Assembly: GCA_032768795.1 (NCBI GenBank) | Contig: CP136490.1 | Span: 806,001 to 870,000, forward strand | Direction: 5' to 3' | Length of the DNA: 64,000 nucleotides | DNA from: Tremella fuciformis | Taxonomy: Eukaryota > Basidiomycota > Tremellomycetes > Tremellales > Tremellaceae | Part shown: positions 1 to 11,152 of the stretch, in pieces | How positions within the stretch are numbered: position 1 is the stretch's first letter | Layout of the letters: every line of letters begins with the position of its first letter | The notes under the pieces: model-generated | Databases searched by the model: none | The model's input: the letters and a program-made list of their open reading frames with translations, nothing else | What the model was told of the DNA's origin: nothing | Translations under genes and position numbers: made by a program

Positions 1-1191
1 GGACACCTCCCGACTCGTCCGAACAACGGTGAGTCTTGCATCCTGTACCTGGTCGCAACCCCATCCCCCTTTCCCCCTTCCCCCTCCTTTGCCTGTCCAA
101 TGGTGCCGTACACAGATCCCCTTTCCCCACGCGCGCTCGCGCGGTCGACGGACGGACGACAAAGGGTAGCGTGCGCGCACTAAGTCGTCTTGTTTGATTT
201 ATCGACGACCACGACCACAACCACCGTCGGTCGGGTCGGTCGGCCCGCGCAATGACAAGATGGGGTTGTCATGATCCTGCTTTTCCGGAAGCCTACTCGC
301 TCGCCGTCACAAAGGACGAGACCATAACTTTGGGTCGTACCGACTGCGGGATCGTCGTCTGCGGCCTCGCATTGAGATCGAGCCAGAGCGACATCCACCC
401 ACCGCTTCCCTCCCTCATTCCTGTTACAAATCTAAAATCCTTCGACTTGCTTTCTTCTCTGTCCACCGGCCCTTCTTGAAAGGCATTCAGCTGACGCCAT
501 TCTCCTCCTCTTCTCCTCCTTCGACACCTCACTTTCGCCAAACTCGACAACCTCTCCCTTGCTGCCGCTCAACCCCCTTTTCCCGCTGCCCCGTCCCACC
601 CCGTCCTGTCCCACTCCATTCCTATCGAAACGTGGCTGCCTCCTGGCCGTGACGCTGCATTGCCGACCGATCACTCCCCGGGGCGTCACCTTTGGCCATA
701 TTCCTTGGTGGTGCGCACTGCCTTGTGTCCGCCGCGTGGACGGACATGCTCGCCGTCATTGACGATCGATTGTCATCACCACGCCGATTCGTTTCGCCCC
801 TTTACGACCGTCGCTCGTCTGTCCCTCCTTGCCCCGTAACGACTACTCGTTGTCGATCGTGGCGACCTCGACCCTATCGCGCTGTCTACTCGACCATTGC
901 GTGCCTTGGCGACTGTGCTGCTGCTGGGATCCAACCTCGCCCTCGTAAACTGTCGAGCATCGCCGGTTGATACCTCCTTTCGCCTACCACGGTCCACACA
1001 TACTCTCTGTCCCCTTTCTCTGGTCTGAACGTCGTCCATCATCCCCTTCGTCCCCGCCACGGTCCCCGCTCGCGCCACTGGACTGTCCTTGTGTGCTTTG
1101 CTCGTGCATCGACGGGATTCTCCCCCCGCTTCGCCCCTCTCTGTCATATCTATTCTGGGTCGTTGTCTGGTCGTCGAATTCATCCCGCGCC
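1..1191. other. Upstream region of the C2H2 regulator gene
   Basis: No convincing gene is visible. The stretch is rich in pyrimidine tracts (long C/T runs around 60-90, 420-620 and 990-1140), as expected of the promoter and long 5' leader of a fungal regulatory gene. Open frames here are short, overlap each other in antisense and have no recognisable domains. The start of the window may contain the end of a neighbouring transcript, but I cannot show it. Confidence 0.5.
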
Positions 1192-3693
1192 ATGCCATAT
1201 CACTACCCTCCCTCACCGCTCACTCGTGAATTTGCCCCGCTCCACTTCTCGGATGACGAAACCGACGGCCATGATTCGACGCCACCCACCCAGGCGCCTA
1301 CAACACCCCAGCAAACCCCGGCTTCATCTGTGACCAGTCCGTGTTGCGCCCATCGAAGACGCCGCTCAGGCGGGTCGCTTTTCGGCGGGCTCTCACTTTC
1401 GCCTCTTTCTCCGGCCGCAAAGCCAGAGCTTGAGTTCATGGCTGGTGCCATGAGCAAAGGGAATGCAATGAGTGATTCGAGCTCCAGTTCAGGTCGACCG
1501 CCACCGCCGTCGCTTCAGCATTCCTACTCGGACTCACCCTCCTCGTCCAGTCCGATTTACGGCAAGATGCTCCCACGCCGTACCTCGCGCTTCGACCCTA
1601 TGGGCCGGGAGGATGAGGAAGACGATGTTCATGGATATGGAGATCTCGGCCGTGCTCACCCCTTACGAAGAGTCAAGGAGGAGGTGCTGGAGAAGGAGAT
1701 GAGGCCAGGCAGTGTTACGCTGCCCAGCATCAAGTCCCTCTTTGGCGCTTCAGGTGAGTCACTCCAAGCTGTGCGGCAGATCAATACTTATCACTTACAG
1801 AGCATCCGCCGACACCTCCAGCTTCTCAGCAAACCCTATTCCATTCTCCGAGTTTGCCTGCCCTTTCACCATCAGGATCGCCCTCGACCGCACGGACATC
1901 TCGGTATTCCTCCTTGGCGACTGTCAGCACAGGCGAAAGATTCTCGATAGACGCCGGCCCGTCAGGATGGTGGGCTCCCGATTTTGACCGCCCATCCCCT
2001 CTTCCACCGCCCAATGTACGCTCGAACTCTTTCCCGCTTGCCCCTTATTTGGAGGAGCCGGATGCGAAACGTCGGAGATCTGATCAGCCCCCTTCGTTCC
2101 GCGATACCGATGAAGCCGCTCGATTACGCTGGCAGGCTCAAAGTAGAAATGCGTCGTTCCCTACAGTGAGGGAGCGTGATTCGATTTCAGCCGGTCCGTC
2201 GCCGTATCGGAATATGCTTCATCCGCCACAAGCCCCCTCGGCGAGCACCTCGGCCATGATGTCTCGTGGAAGCTTTTCGATGTCGTCACCTGGCCATGTT
2301 GGACCGATATCGCCGCGCCAAGAACACCTCCAACGACCGCCCGCGGGTCCTCGAAGCGCATCTCTGGTTGGCGGTCAGCTGGCTTCCACCTTTGCCACTC
2401 TGCGAACGTCAGAGCGGCAAGGGTCGTTCTCAGATATGGGACCTCCTGCTGGACCAATCGCAGGCAAGCCGATGCTGGAGAGACGGCCATTCCCATCGCC
2501 TCTCGATGACCCACGCGTTATGCCTCGCTCAGGTCTGAGAGAGAGCTTTTCGTTCACAACTTCCCCTGCGCCCCCGCCGATCGCGTCGCAATCGCAGCCA
2601 TCATCTCCCATCGTCGGCCTGCGCGGACGACGGCAATCTTTGACCAGGCCGTCGACTCCCGATGACCGACCTGACAACGTCAGGAGGTCGTCATTGACAG
2701 AAATGATCAAAGCCAGATCCGGGGACGCTCTCAACATGACTCGCCTGCCTGCCCCAGAAGGGGTCCCGCCTGTACAGCCTCGAGCTGATCTGGTCACTTC
2801 AGTTCCTTTACAACAACCATCGCTCTCCGAGAGTGCCCTTCCTCCTCGAGCAGAACAATCAGAATGGCAGACTCGGCGCGTCTCAGCCGATTCCTCATCT
2901 TCGGCATCACACAGTGTGAATCAAGTCTCGCTCAATTCGGACACAGAAGGCCCCATGTTGTCATTGCGTGGAAGGAAACGCACAACGACTGATTCTCAAG
3001 TCGACGAGGGCGAGAACGATCCCGGTATGAGGGGCATGGAGATGCTTGCCGAGTCGGCGCGGCGAGTGTCGGAGGAAGAGGAGAGGAGAAGAAGCGACAC
3101 GGAGCACGACAGCAAGGAGGGCAGTCCCGGGAAGACTGGGCTGGGTCTACTCGGAGGACCCAAGTACCCCTGCCAATACTGCGCAAAGACATTCAGCCGC
3201 CCAAGCTCCTTGAGAATCCACACGTATTCTCGTGAGTCTCTGATCGTGCCGTATCTGGCGTCTGGCTGATTTTGCAGATACCGGCGAGCGGCCTTATGTC
3301 TGTCCCGAGCCTTCGTGTCGTCGACGCTTCTCCGTCCAATCGAACCTGAAGCGTCACGCCAAAGTTCACCAGATGGGTCAGGGCGGCCCATCATTATCGC
3401 AGTTGCAAGCGCCGCCTCTTCGCGGTCCACCTGGACCCGGTGGGTATTTCGGCCATCCACTGCCTTATGGCGCTCCACCACCTGGTCCACCCCCACCAGG
3501 CTACCCGCCGCATCCGGGCTATGTGGATGGGCCGCGTTACCACCAGCCGCCTCCGCCTGGGGAACATCACCGCCACCCGCACCCTCATCCCGGCTGGCAG
3601 CATGGGCCGAATGGCATGGCGATCGATCAACAGGATGGCTGGGATGAGGAGGATGAGCTTGAAGAGGATGAACTGGAGGAGGAGGATCCGTAG
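1192..3693 (+). CDS. C2H2 zinc-finger transcription factor, Ser/Pro-rich
   Basis: Three exons: 1192-1753, 1801-3231 and 3278-3693; reading phase closes across both GT-AG introns. The long N-terminal two thirds is Ser/Pro-rich and disordered-looking, with many SP sites (possible kinase targets). Near the C-terminus are two adjacent C2H2 fingers: the first has CQYC and ends H-T-Y-S-H, the linker is TGERPY, and the second has CPEPSC and ends RHAKVH. The second intron splits the last His codon of finger 1. After the fingers come a Pro/Gly/His-rich stretch and an acidic tail of D/E/L repeats, which could act as an activation region. Likely a nuclear DNA-binding regulator. The finger pair resembles several fungal stress and development regulators, so I do not assign an orthologue. 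Confidence 0.85.
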
Positions 3694-3905
3694 AGGAGTC
3701 AGCGGGCTTGTGGTGGTACATAGAGGAGCGAGTGACGGTGCAGAGCAGTCTCTGCAGACAGACAAAATACGACCGAGAGAGTCGTTGTAGCACTTCACAT
3801 AACAGCATGATCAGCATTTTTCAACACTTCTGAGGCCCTTGATTTGGCGTCCATGGATCCAATAACCAGTGGCTCGAACCGTGAACAAATTGCATGGGGG
3901 CGTCC

Positions 3906-4688
3906 TCATAATACCCTCTTGACTTCGAACCACGATTTTAGGTAATGTACATTCCACCCGCACAGGCTGAACAGAATGACGGTCTGGACAATCGCCCACC
4001 ACTTGACACGAGAGTTGGTGCTTTCGGCAGCTACGTCTCAGCTTTCGCACTTCTTTCTTGTGAAAGCTGACTCACTATTCCGATGCACGCGTTCCCGCAC
4101 GACAAAGTACGCCTGCTCGTCTTTGACCAACTGTATGGCCGACGACAAGTCGCGAATCTCCTGCTCCACAGGCGCAATGTGCTGGTCGTCGCCGACGAAC
4201 AGCTGCCCGTGGACGTTGAAGCTACCATCAGACTCCGCACATGGGCACCAAGTCTTTAGGACTCACGACAACACCTTGCGCGCGTACGAGCTCATCTCGT
4301 TTGAGAAGCAATAAGTATACCGGCCGGCTTTCTCGGCCGTCATGCTGAATGTCCCTTGGGGCTCTTTATGGTGCGTGTAGATCGTATCTCCCCGTGGCTC
4401 AGTCACCTGTTCGACCGAGTCAGCTTGACTTGCTTTGATGGCTGCGAGTTTGATTCACAAAGAAGTCAATGTCCAAATGGCCGCCGCTGGAGCCGCCGAC
4501 TTCGTAGGTCACCGTCATCTGTCAATCAGCTCCGACGCGAAGACCAGAAACGTAGAGCTCGCCTTGTCTTGCGGTTGTAGTGACTCGAAGAAGCATTCTT
4601 TCGTCCCTGGCTCAATCTCTATCCGGTGGGCGTGTGCGGACGACCATAGGAGGAGCGAGAGGACGAAAGACAGTGGGGACAAACGCAT
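3906..4688 (-). CDS. EMP24: p24 family cargo receptor, EMP24/TMED2 type
   Basis: Five exons: 4688-4563, 4518-4459, 4406-4267, 4221-4076 and 4030-3906, giving 198 aa. The protein has a signal peptide, a GOLD-type lumenal domain with the family's two cysteines (KECFFE and YTYCFSN), a coiled segment ending TNSRVKWW, one membrane span, and a short cytosolic tail ending WFEVKRVL. That tail matches the FEV-R-R-V ending of TMED2/Emp24, so I assign the p24-beta branch. The family cycles between ER and Golgi in COPII/COPI vesicles and sorts GPI-anchored proteins. The first intron appears to be GC-AG (AAG|GCGAGC), which is the only join that preserves the frame. It ends tail-to-tail with the zinc-finger gene, 212 bp apart. 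Confidence 0.92.
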
Positions 4689-5116
4689 CCTGAGGAGCAG
4701 TCTAGAGTTATTGGTCGTAGAAGAATGCCTCAACGTGTCCGTGGCTATGACATGACCCGAAGGTGATCAGGGATAGGCGCCCTCGTGGAGACATCTTCGG
4801 AAGATTAGGCCCGCTAGAGCCCAGACTCCAACTGTCCACGCGTTTCAGCGAATGCATTCCTTCAATTGACATACTCATCACTTGCTTCTTTTCTCGCTCA
4901 AGACTCCTCTTGCATTCAGCGTGAGTCTCTCACGATGCCTCGCATCCCACATACACGAGAGCTGCACGCCATACTGTTGTCATCGAAAGGCTTGAAGCAG
5001 CCTCTCAGCTGCCTGCACTTGCCCGCGTCCGTGCCCGGCCCACCGGACATACGTACGAGTCAGTGAGCAGTGCTAACACTCAGTCTTCCATATCCCTATA
5101 CACGAACCGAGACATC
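4689..5116. other. Divergent intergenic region EMP24/YRB1
   Basis: A 428-bp gap between two divergent starts, presumably holding both promoters and leaders. I see no coding segment and no striking motif. Confidence 0.5.
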
Positions 5117-6221
5117 ATGGCCGACCCAGAAGTGACCACCGTGAGAGCGACTCCCACGTCATATAGCCTCTTGCCTGACGTCGTAGGACGAGCAGCAGCA
5201 TGACCCGCATTTCGAGCCCGTCATCAAGCTGACTGAGCAAGTCGAGGCAAAGACACACGAGGAGGACGAGGAGGCCCTTTTCAAAATGTGCGTATCGTTT
5301 TGATGGCCACGATGCCAGTGCGCGACAACGTGTTCTATGCAAATGTCACGCGACTCGATGACTTTCCACCAGGCCACGGGGAGATCTGACCTGCAGGCGC
5401 GCCAAATTGTTCCGGTTCGCCAGCGAGGAGCTCGAGTGGAAGGAGCGCGGTACTGGCGACGTCCGTCTGCTCAAGCACAAGTCTTCGGGCAAGATCAGGC
5501 TGGTCATGCGCCGGGATAAGACCCTCAAAGTCTGCGCCAACCATATCGGTGGGCAACGTCCGGCTGCTTCTGCGCGATGAGTCTGACATTTCAGTGTCCG
5601 CCGACATGAAGCTTGCGCCGAACGTTGGATCTGACCGATCGTGGGTTTGGAACGTGGCCGCAGACTACGCCGAGGGCGAGGCGTCGACCGAGACACTTGC
5701 CATCCGATTCGGCAACTCTGATAGTGAGCGTGTTCCTGTCGGGTCGATGCACAGTGTAGATGACGGCAGACGCCAACTTGTTCAAGAAGGCATTCGAGGA
5801 GGCGCAGGAGAGCAATGCTAAGGGCGGAATCACGTCGGAGACTGCTCCTGTCACCGAGGAGACAGAGGCCGCCCCTGCGGAGCCTGCCGCCGAGAAGAAG
5901 GATGAGCCAGCCCCAATCCCCGTCAACGTCTGTCTCATTGTTCTGCAATCTTTCGCGCGCTGATAATAAGGAGACTTCGACGCCAGCGGAGACTCTGGAA
6001 GCCAAGGAGGAGCAGGCGGGAGAGTGAGTCCCGTTCATCAGCAGCGGATTTGCCAGACTGATCTCAGCGCCGCCGCTGAGGCTCCTTCGACCCACGTGCC
6101 TGCGACCGAGGAGCCCGAAGCTGCCAAGGCCGATGTGGATGCCGCTGTCTCCGCCAGCGCTGACGCCACGCACCCTGATGCCGCTGCCGCCGCGGCTGAG
6201 GAGGACAAGAAGGCTGAGTAG
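5117..6221 (+). CDS. YRB1: Ran-binding protein 1 (Ran GTPase accessory factor)
   Basis: Seven exons: 5117-5140, 5187-5287, 5397-5548, 5595-5723, 5770-5927, 5971-6023 and 6068-6221, giving 256 aa. The Ran-binding domain is clear: an acidic lead (EEDEEALF), then [29 protein letters not shown] and [12 protein letters not shown], in the order seen in RanBP1/Yrb1. The C-terminal tail is Ala/Glu-rich, low in complexity, and longer than in yeast Yrb1. The protein binds RanGTP in the cytoplasm and stimulates RanGAP-dependent hydrolysis during nuclear export. The fourth acceptor (5769) was chosen because it alone gives the conserved NSDNANLFK junction. Confidence 0.95.
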
Positions 6222-6378
6222 GTCTGATGGGATGCTTGACGGTCGAGGACGTGGGGCGTGAAATGATCATGGTACGAACAGCGATGTGATTATTACATGA
6301 ACGCGAATGTGACAACAAACGTATAAGATGTAGACCGGCTTGTCCATATATCTCTCCGATCTGCTCTTTGATCCACGA

Positions 6379-7308
6379 TCATGCCAACAGACTGGCCCGC
6401 CAACGAACCGCCTCCCATCCCCAGGCGAAATGAACAATCGCCGCGCCCAGAACAAGCCACGGCCCCTGGCCCCAGGACACAGACACGCCATCCTCTGAAG
6501 TGATGTTCTGCGAAAAGCTTGCCGCATGTCCAATGACGGCTGCCTGAGCAATAAAGGCGATCCAGGTGAATCTGCTGATCAGCTAGACCGCAATCTGCGA
6601 CGGGGAAGGCTTACAGGAAACATACGGTCACGGTCACAATGTGGATCTGGACGCATGACCACAGCTTGTCCTTGCTTGGTTCTGGGTCCAGTCGGAACGA
6701 GTATCGGATGGTATATGCGTGCCAGGTCGACGAGGCGAGTACGATCCCGAACGCTGGGCAAATGTGAGCGGCGAACGTGTACCTGGGGTCTTTGTTGGCT
6801 ACTTACCAACGGCACTGCGACGTGAGTTTCTGCCTGAAATGTGAGGCTTCGTCTTACCTGGTCACCACGACTTTGCTCAGGTTGTAGTTGATGTCCCCTG
6901 GCAGGTCAAAGCCAAAGTACTCTTGCGGGATTTGCCATTGCCACCCACGATTGATACAACCTAGATCTGCGGTGATACTGCATGTCAACAATCACAACAC
7001 TGGAGCGTTGCGGACGCACACAAAGTTGGACATGTTGTACCCGCAGTAGTTCTGCTATTGAGCGAGCACCGCTCGACGAAGACCTAGGCCGTGAGCCAGG
7101 CAGTCACTTACAGTCGTGCCGAATCGGACCTGCTGATGAGCCGTCTGTGATTGCGGGGAAGAGGGCTCACCATCTCGGTCTGCGTTGTTGCGCTCGCATA
7201 CCAGATTGTGCTTGCGCTTGTGAAGCTGGAGATGCCGAGGAGAATGGCAGATATGACGGGGTAGAGGATATGATACGGCAGGCCGACTGTGCGCGCCGGT
7301 TTGCCCAT
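6379..7308 (-). CDS. Four-TM membrane protein, SUR7/PalI-like topology
   Basis: Six exons: 7308-7171, 7132-7112, 7051-7020, 6977-6858, 6782-6615 and 6571-6379, giving 223 aa with the phase closed throughout. One N-terminal hydrophobic span (YHILYPVISAILLGISSF) is followed by a lumenal loop with conserved-looking cysteines (NYCGYN, GCINRGW), then three further spans (AFGIVLASS; IHIVTVTVCFLF...; PWLVLGAAIVHFAWGW). This is the layout of SUR7/PalI or claudin-like fungal tetraspan proteins, which act at plasma-membrane domains or in pH sensing. Family membership is inference from topology only. The fourth intron (6857-6783, 75 nt) contains a nested pair of GT-AG sites that would leave an in-frame 27-nt exon. 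Confidence 0.6.
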
Positions 7309-7798
7309 CTCTGCTTGGAGGCTGAGAGCTCAGTATGATGTTCTTGGTGGCTGGGATGAGTGATGTGGACTCGAGAGTACCTGTCCTCCCGCATCGCCTG
7401 TACCGGTGGCAACATTCAGCTTCGGCCGGGTCTGCGACACTGGGCGGTCTTTGAATTTGTGACGGGGACGATGGTGACGCGTCAGAGGGGTTCAGTGGAG
7501 GTCGCTTTGGAAGGCCCGATGGCCACAAAGGAGGATCAGTGCTGATGGACCATGACATGACCCAGTGATACACGCCCGTATAGGACCAGCCTTGCGGTCA
7601 CCACGTCGGGCAGACAGTGGCAAGACCGGCGATGAGCTGGAAGAGACGATGCATACGAGTAGGGGGAGTCACTTTGCCGAATTAAGGTTTGCGGAACTGG
7701 TCGCGATCCACCTCCACGTCACCAGTCACGAGCCCAAATGGGATCCACCTCGCCTCTTGACTTTTCGTTTCCTTCCTACCTCATCTCATTCGATCAAC
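7309..7798. other. Divergent promoter region before the ER disulfide isomerase
   Basis: A 490-bp gap between divergent starts. It contains 'ccacgtcac' near 7715-7725, a bZIP-like (ACGT core) element that would fit unfolded-protein-response control of the downstream ER chaperone gene, but one short match is weak evidence. No gene seen. Confidence 0.35.
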
Positions 7799-9437
7799 AT
7801 GAGACTCTTCCTCTCCCTTTCGGGAGCCATCCTCGCTCTGGCAGGCCTGGTCACTGCTTCCTCAGTCATCGACCTCGACCCTGACAACTTTGAGACGGTG
7901 CGCTCGCCTTGTCCCGTAAGAGCTGGATGGTTGGCTGACAAAGCAGTATATTGGCGGTAGCAAGCCTGCTTTGGTCGAATTGTGAGCTCCCGCATATTGC
8001 CCAGAATGCCTACTGACGGACAGCTTTGCCCCGTGAGCCTCTACCAGCTGTGAGACAATGACGGAGCTGACATCGTAGATGGTGTGGCCACTGCAAGAAC
8101 CGTATGTCCGAGTTCCTCTCGTCTCGCTGGTCGCCACTCACGACCAGTTGCACCAACATATGAGCAGCTAGCGGACGCATTCGACTCTGTACGGCTTAGA
8201 TGTGAGGACCGAGAGCACGCGCTGACGAGTAGAAAAAGGTCGTCATTGCGAAGACCGATGCCGATGGTGTGGGTCGGGAGCTGGGCAACCGTTTTGGCGT
8301 GCAGGGGTTCCCAAGTGCGCCTCACCTACAGCAGACGTGGCCAGACTAACAGGTAGCTCTGAAATGGTTCCCGGCTGGATCGGTAGAGCCTGTCGATTAC
8401 ACCGGCGGACGTGACCTCGACTCGCTTGCGAAATTGTGAGGTCGCTTGCCTGGAAGCCAAGAGCCTCCTGGCATTGTTTCTAATCGCACATGCTGATTTG
8501 CAGCGTCTCTGAGAATTCTGGCGTGAAGAGCAAGATCAAGCCTCCCCCTCCTGCTGCCTGGGTCTCGCTTGACTCGAGTAACTTTGACGACATTGCCCTG
8601 GCCGAAGACAAGGATGTATTGGTTGCCTTCACTGCGCCATGGGTTTGTCATGAAGTGGTGCTCGAATGCAGGCAGGGCTGACGAGTAGTGTGGGCACTGC
8701 AAGAATATGAAGCCCGCATATGAGCGAGTGGCCAAGGCCTTCGGCTCGGAGAAAGACTGCATCGTGGCGCACATGGATGCGGATGACGCGGAGAACAAGC
8801 CGATCGCTGCCAAATACGACGTCAGGAGCTTCCCGACCATCAAGTTCTTCCCCAAGGGCAGCAAGGAGCCGATCCCGTACCAGAGTGGACGGACCGAGGC
8901 CCAGTTCATCGACGTCAGCTCGCCGAAGTGTGCTAGTGGTGGCCTGTCACTGATACGTAGTTCCTCAACGAGCACTGCGGCACCCACCGAGACGTCACCG
9001 GCCTGCTTTCCTCGGCTGCAGGCAAGGTTCTCGCGCTCGACGAGTTTGCATCCAACTTCTTCACCGCCTCGCTGCCTGACCGACCGGAGATCCTCAACAA
9101 AGCCCGAGACTACGTCTCTTCCCTGTCACTCGAGGGCACACAGGCAAAGGTCAACGAGTCAGCGCAGTACTACGTCCGAGCGATGGAGCGCATGGTTGAG
9201 AAGGGCGAGAACTGGCTTGTCAAGGAGCAGGCTCGGATCGCTGGCTTGCTGGGCAAGCCTTCGCTCGCCCCTACCAAGCTGGACGAGTTGAAAATCAAAG
9301 CCAACATTCTGTCGTCGTTCGCTGCCAAGAAGGCCGGAGAGGCATACGACGCCGCCGCGGATGCTGCGGGAGAGCTGGGCGACGAGGCGGAGGCGTTCGC
9401 CAAGATGCTCGAGCAAAAGGTCAAGGATGAGCTGTAG
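7799..9437 (+). CDS. ER protein disulfide isomerase, ERp38/TigA type
   Basis: Ten exons: 7799-7897, 7947-7981, 8024-8032, 8079-8101, 8148-8188, 8233-8314, 8357-8435, 8504-8642, 8689-8913 and 8961-9437, giving 402 aa. An N-terminal signal peptide is followed by two thioredoxin domains, each with an APWCGHCKN active site, and then an alpha-helical ERp29-C-like domain (roughly the last 150 residues). The protein ends KVKDEL, a KDEL retrieval signal. It should catalyse disulfide formation and isomerisation of secretory proteins in the ER lumen. The third exon is only 9 nt (8024-8032) and encodes part of FFAP directly before the first active-site Trp; without it the thioredoxin fold is broken. Acceptor 8232 was preferred over 8238 because it restores KKVVIAK. 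Confidence 0.95.
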
Positions 9438-9662
9438 GCGCGTCCAAGACTCGTACAATGCATGCATATCTTCGTCAATGCAGCCGTTGGGTCAAAGTCC
9501 GGGAAATGCGGAGGTGACGACTGCCCCGGCGTCGGTGTCGGCTTCGGTGAGATCGCTGCGCGTGATATATATTTGAGGGAGCCATGATTGCCACGACCCC
9601 TGACCAGTCAAGGCTGGAATCGACCAGCTCAAGTAGTCGACAGCTACCTGCCATTGCCAAAC

Positions 9663-11074
9663 ATGAGCTCGAACGCACGCCCACTCGTGCTGATCACTGG
9701 TCTCACCGGCTACGTATGTCGTTCTTGCGGGTGGCTAAGAAGAGTCAGCTGACCTCGCAGATCGCCTTGCACATCGCTCACGGACTCCTGAACGCGGGCT
9801 ATCGTGTCAGGGGCACCGTCCGGTCCGCTTCCAAAGCTCAACATGCGCTCTCCCTGCCTGCGCTGAGGCCGTTCGCCCATTCGGGACAGCTGGAAAGTAC
9901 CATTGTCCCGGATGTGCAGACAGGCCCATACGATGCCGCGCTGCAAGGCGTGGAGGTGGTTGTACATGCCGCATCGCCCGTCAGCACGTGAGTTTCTTCT
10001 CCCCCCCCCCCCCCCCCCCCCCAGTGACCTTTTTCCGGCCCTCCCTCGGACAGCTCATGGTGTACGAAGTCCACTGAGCCGCAGTCACGCCGACATGCCG
10101 TGGGCAGAACATAAACGGCCAGCAGTAGAAGGTGCGCTGGCCGTACACCGTGCCGCACTCGCCGTCGGCGTCAAGCACATCGTGCATCTCTCGTCCTTTG
10201 CTGCTATGTGCGATTTCGTGACGCCCCTCGCGCAGCAGGACGGACGGGTCCATGACGAAGCGTCCTGGAACCCCATCACGGACGATGTGGCCGAGAGGCT
10301 GGAGGAGATCCTGCCGGCGGATAAGCAGAGGGCGATAGGGGGTATACGGTACGGCGCGTCCAAGATGTTCTCCGAGAGGGCGGTGTGGGACCTGCATGAT
10401 GCGAGCGCTAGCGGGCGAGACGATGTCCAGCAAAGGGAGGCGAGGTGCAAGTTGACCGTCCTGTGTCCGCCAAGTGAGCATTCCCTACCTCGCTGATGGT
10501 AGCTTGAGTTCACGTGCTGATCACATCTAGCCGTACTGGGTCCGCCGCTCGATACTCTCACGCCCGCAAGCCAACAGGGGTTCTCCGTGTCCCGCTTCGC
10601 GACTCTCCTATCCGGCTCCGATACCCCTGTACCGAACAACGTCGTCCTTCTCTACGTGGACGTGCGCGATGTTGCCGACGCCGTGCTGTGTGCGATCGAG
10701 CATGGTACCGAGGGACGATTTGGAATCTGCGCAGGGGGTGAGCCTCCTCCTACCCTTCTTGCCCGGGACAGGAGCTTGGCTGACTCGGTCGTAGTGTATG
10801 ATCACCAATACCTTGCTGATCGGATGCGCGTCCTCTTTCCGTCTCTGGAGGTAGAAAGTCGGATCGCGCGTGGACAAGAAGGGATGTGGCAGTCTCGTAC
10901 AGGGCCGAAGAACGCCATGGACGTGAGCAGGGCTGCGCGAGACCTGCATATGACTTGTGAGTCTCGTATGTCGATGAGGGATACAAGCTAAGAGCAGACC
11001 GCCCGATGGACGACACGATCCGGGATACTGTCGAGGTGGTGTTGCAGATGGAGCGGGACTTGGGCCAGCTGTAG
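9663..11074 (+). CDS. NAD(P)-dependent epimerase/reductase (extended SDR)
   Basis: Six exons: 9663-9713, 9761-9987, 10085-10473, 10531-10737, 10795-10956 and 10998-11074, giving 370 aa. The N-terminal Rossmann motif is TGLTGYIA, interrupted by the first intron; VVVHAASPVST and HIVHLSSFAAM follow, then the catalytic Tyr-Lys motif YGASK. This is the extended short-chain dehydrogenase pattern of dihydroflavonol-4-reductase/GRE2-like carbonyl reductases. The substrate is unknown; GRE2 homologues reduce methylglyoxal and other carbonyls. The second intron (9988-10084) contains a 22-C homopolymer. The gene ends tail-to-tail with the DUF676 hydrolase, 78 bp apart. Confidence 0.85.
10001..10022 (+). 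repeat. Poly-C tract (22 C) inside an intron
   Basis: An uninterrupted run of 22 cytosines lies 13 nt after the donor of the second intron of the epimerase gene. The exact length may be a sequencing estimate. Confidence 0.9.
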
Positions 11075-11152
11075 CTTGACTTCGTCTACGATGTAGCATA
11101 TGCATTACAACAACAAGCCTCTGTGCGGGATACTTGTACAACCATTACAAAC

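Noticed and set aside
2996..3817. 273-aa minus-strand open frame over the zinc-finger exons
   Set aside because: Antisense of the finger and Pro-rich coding sequence; its composition merely mirrors the sense strand.
5346..6173. 275-aa open frame on the minus strand across YRB1
   Set aside because: It runs antisense through seven exons and six introns of a well-supported RanBP1 gene and has no domain; GC-rich coding DNA often leaves such shadows.
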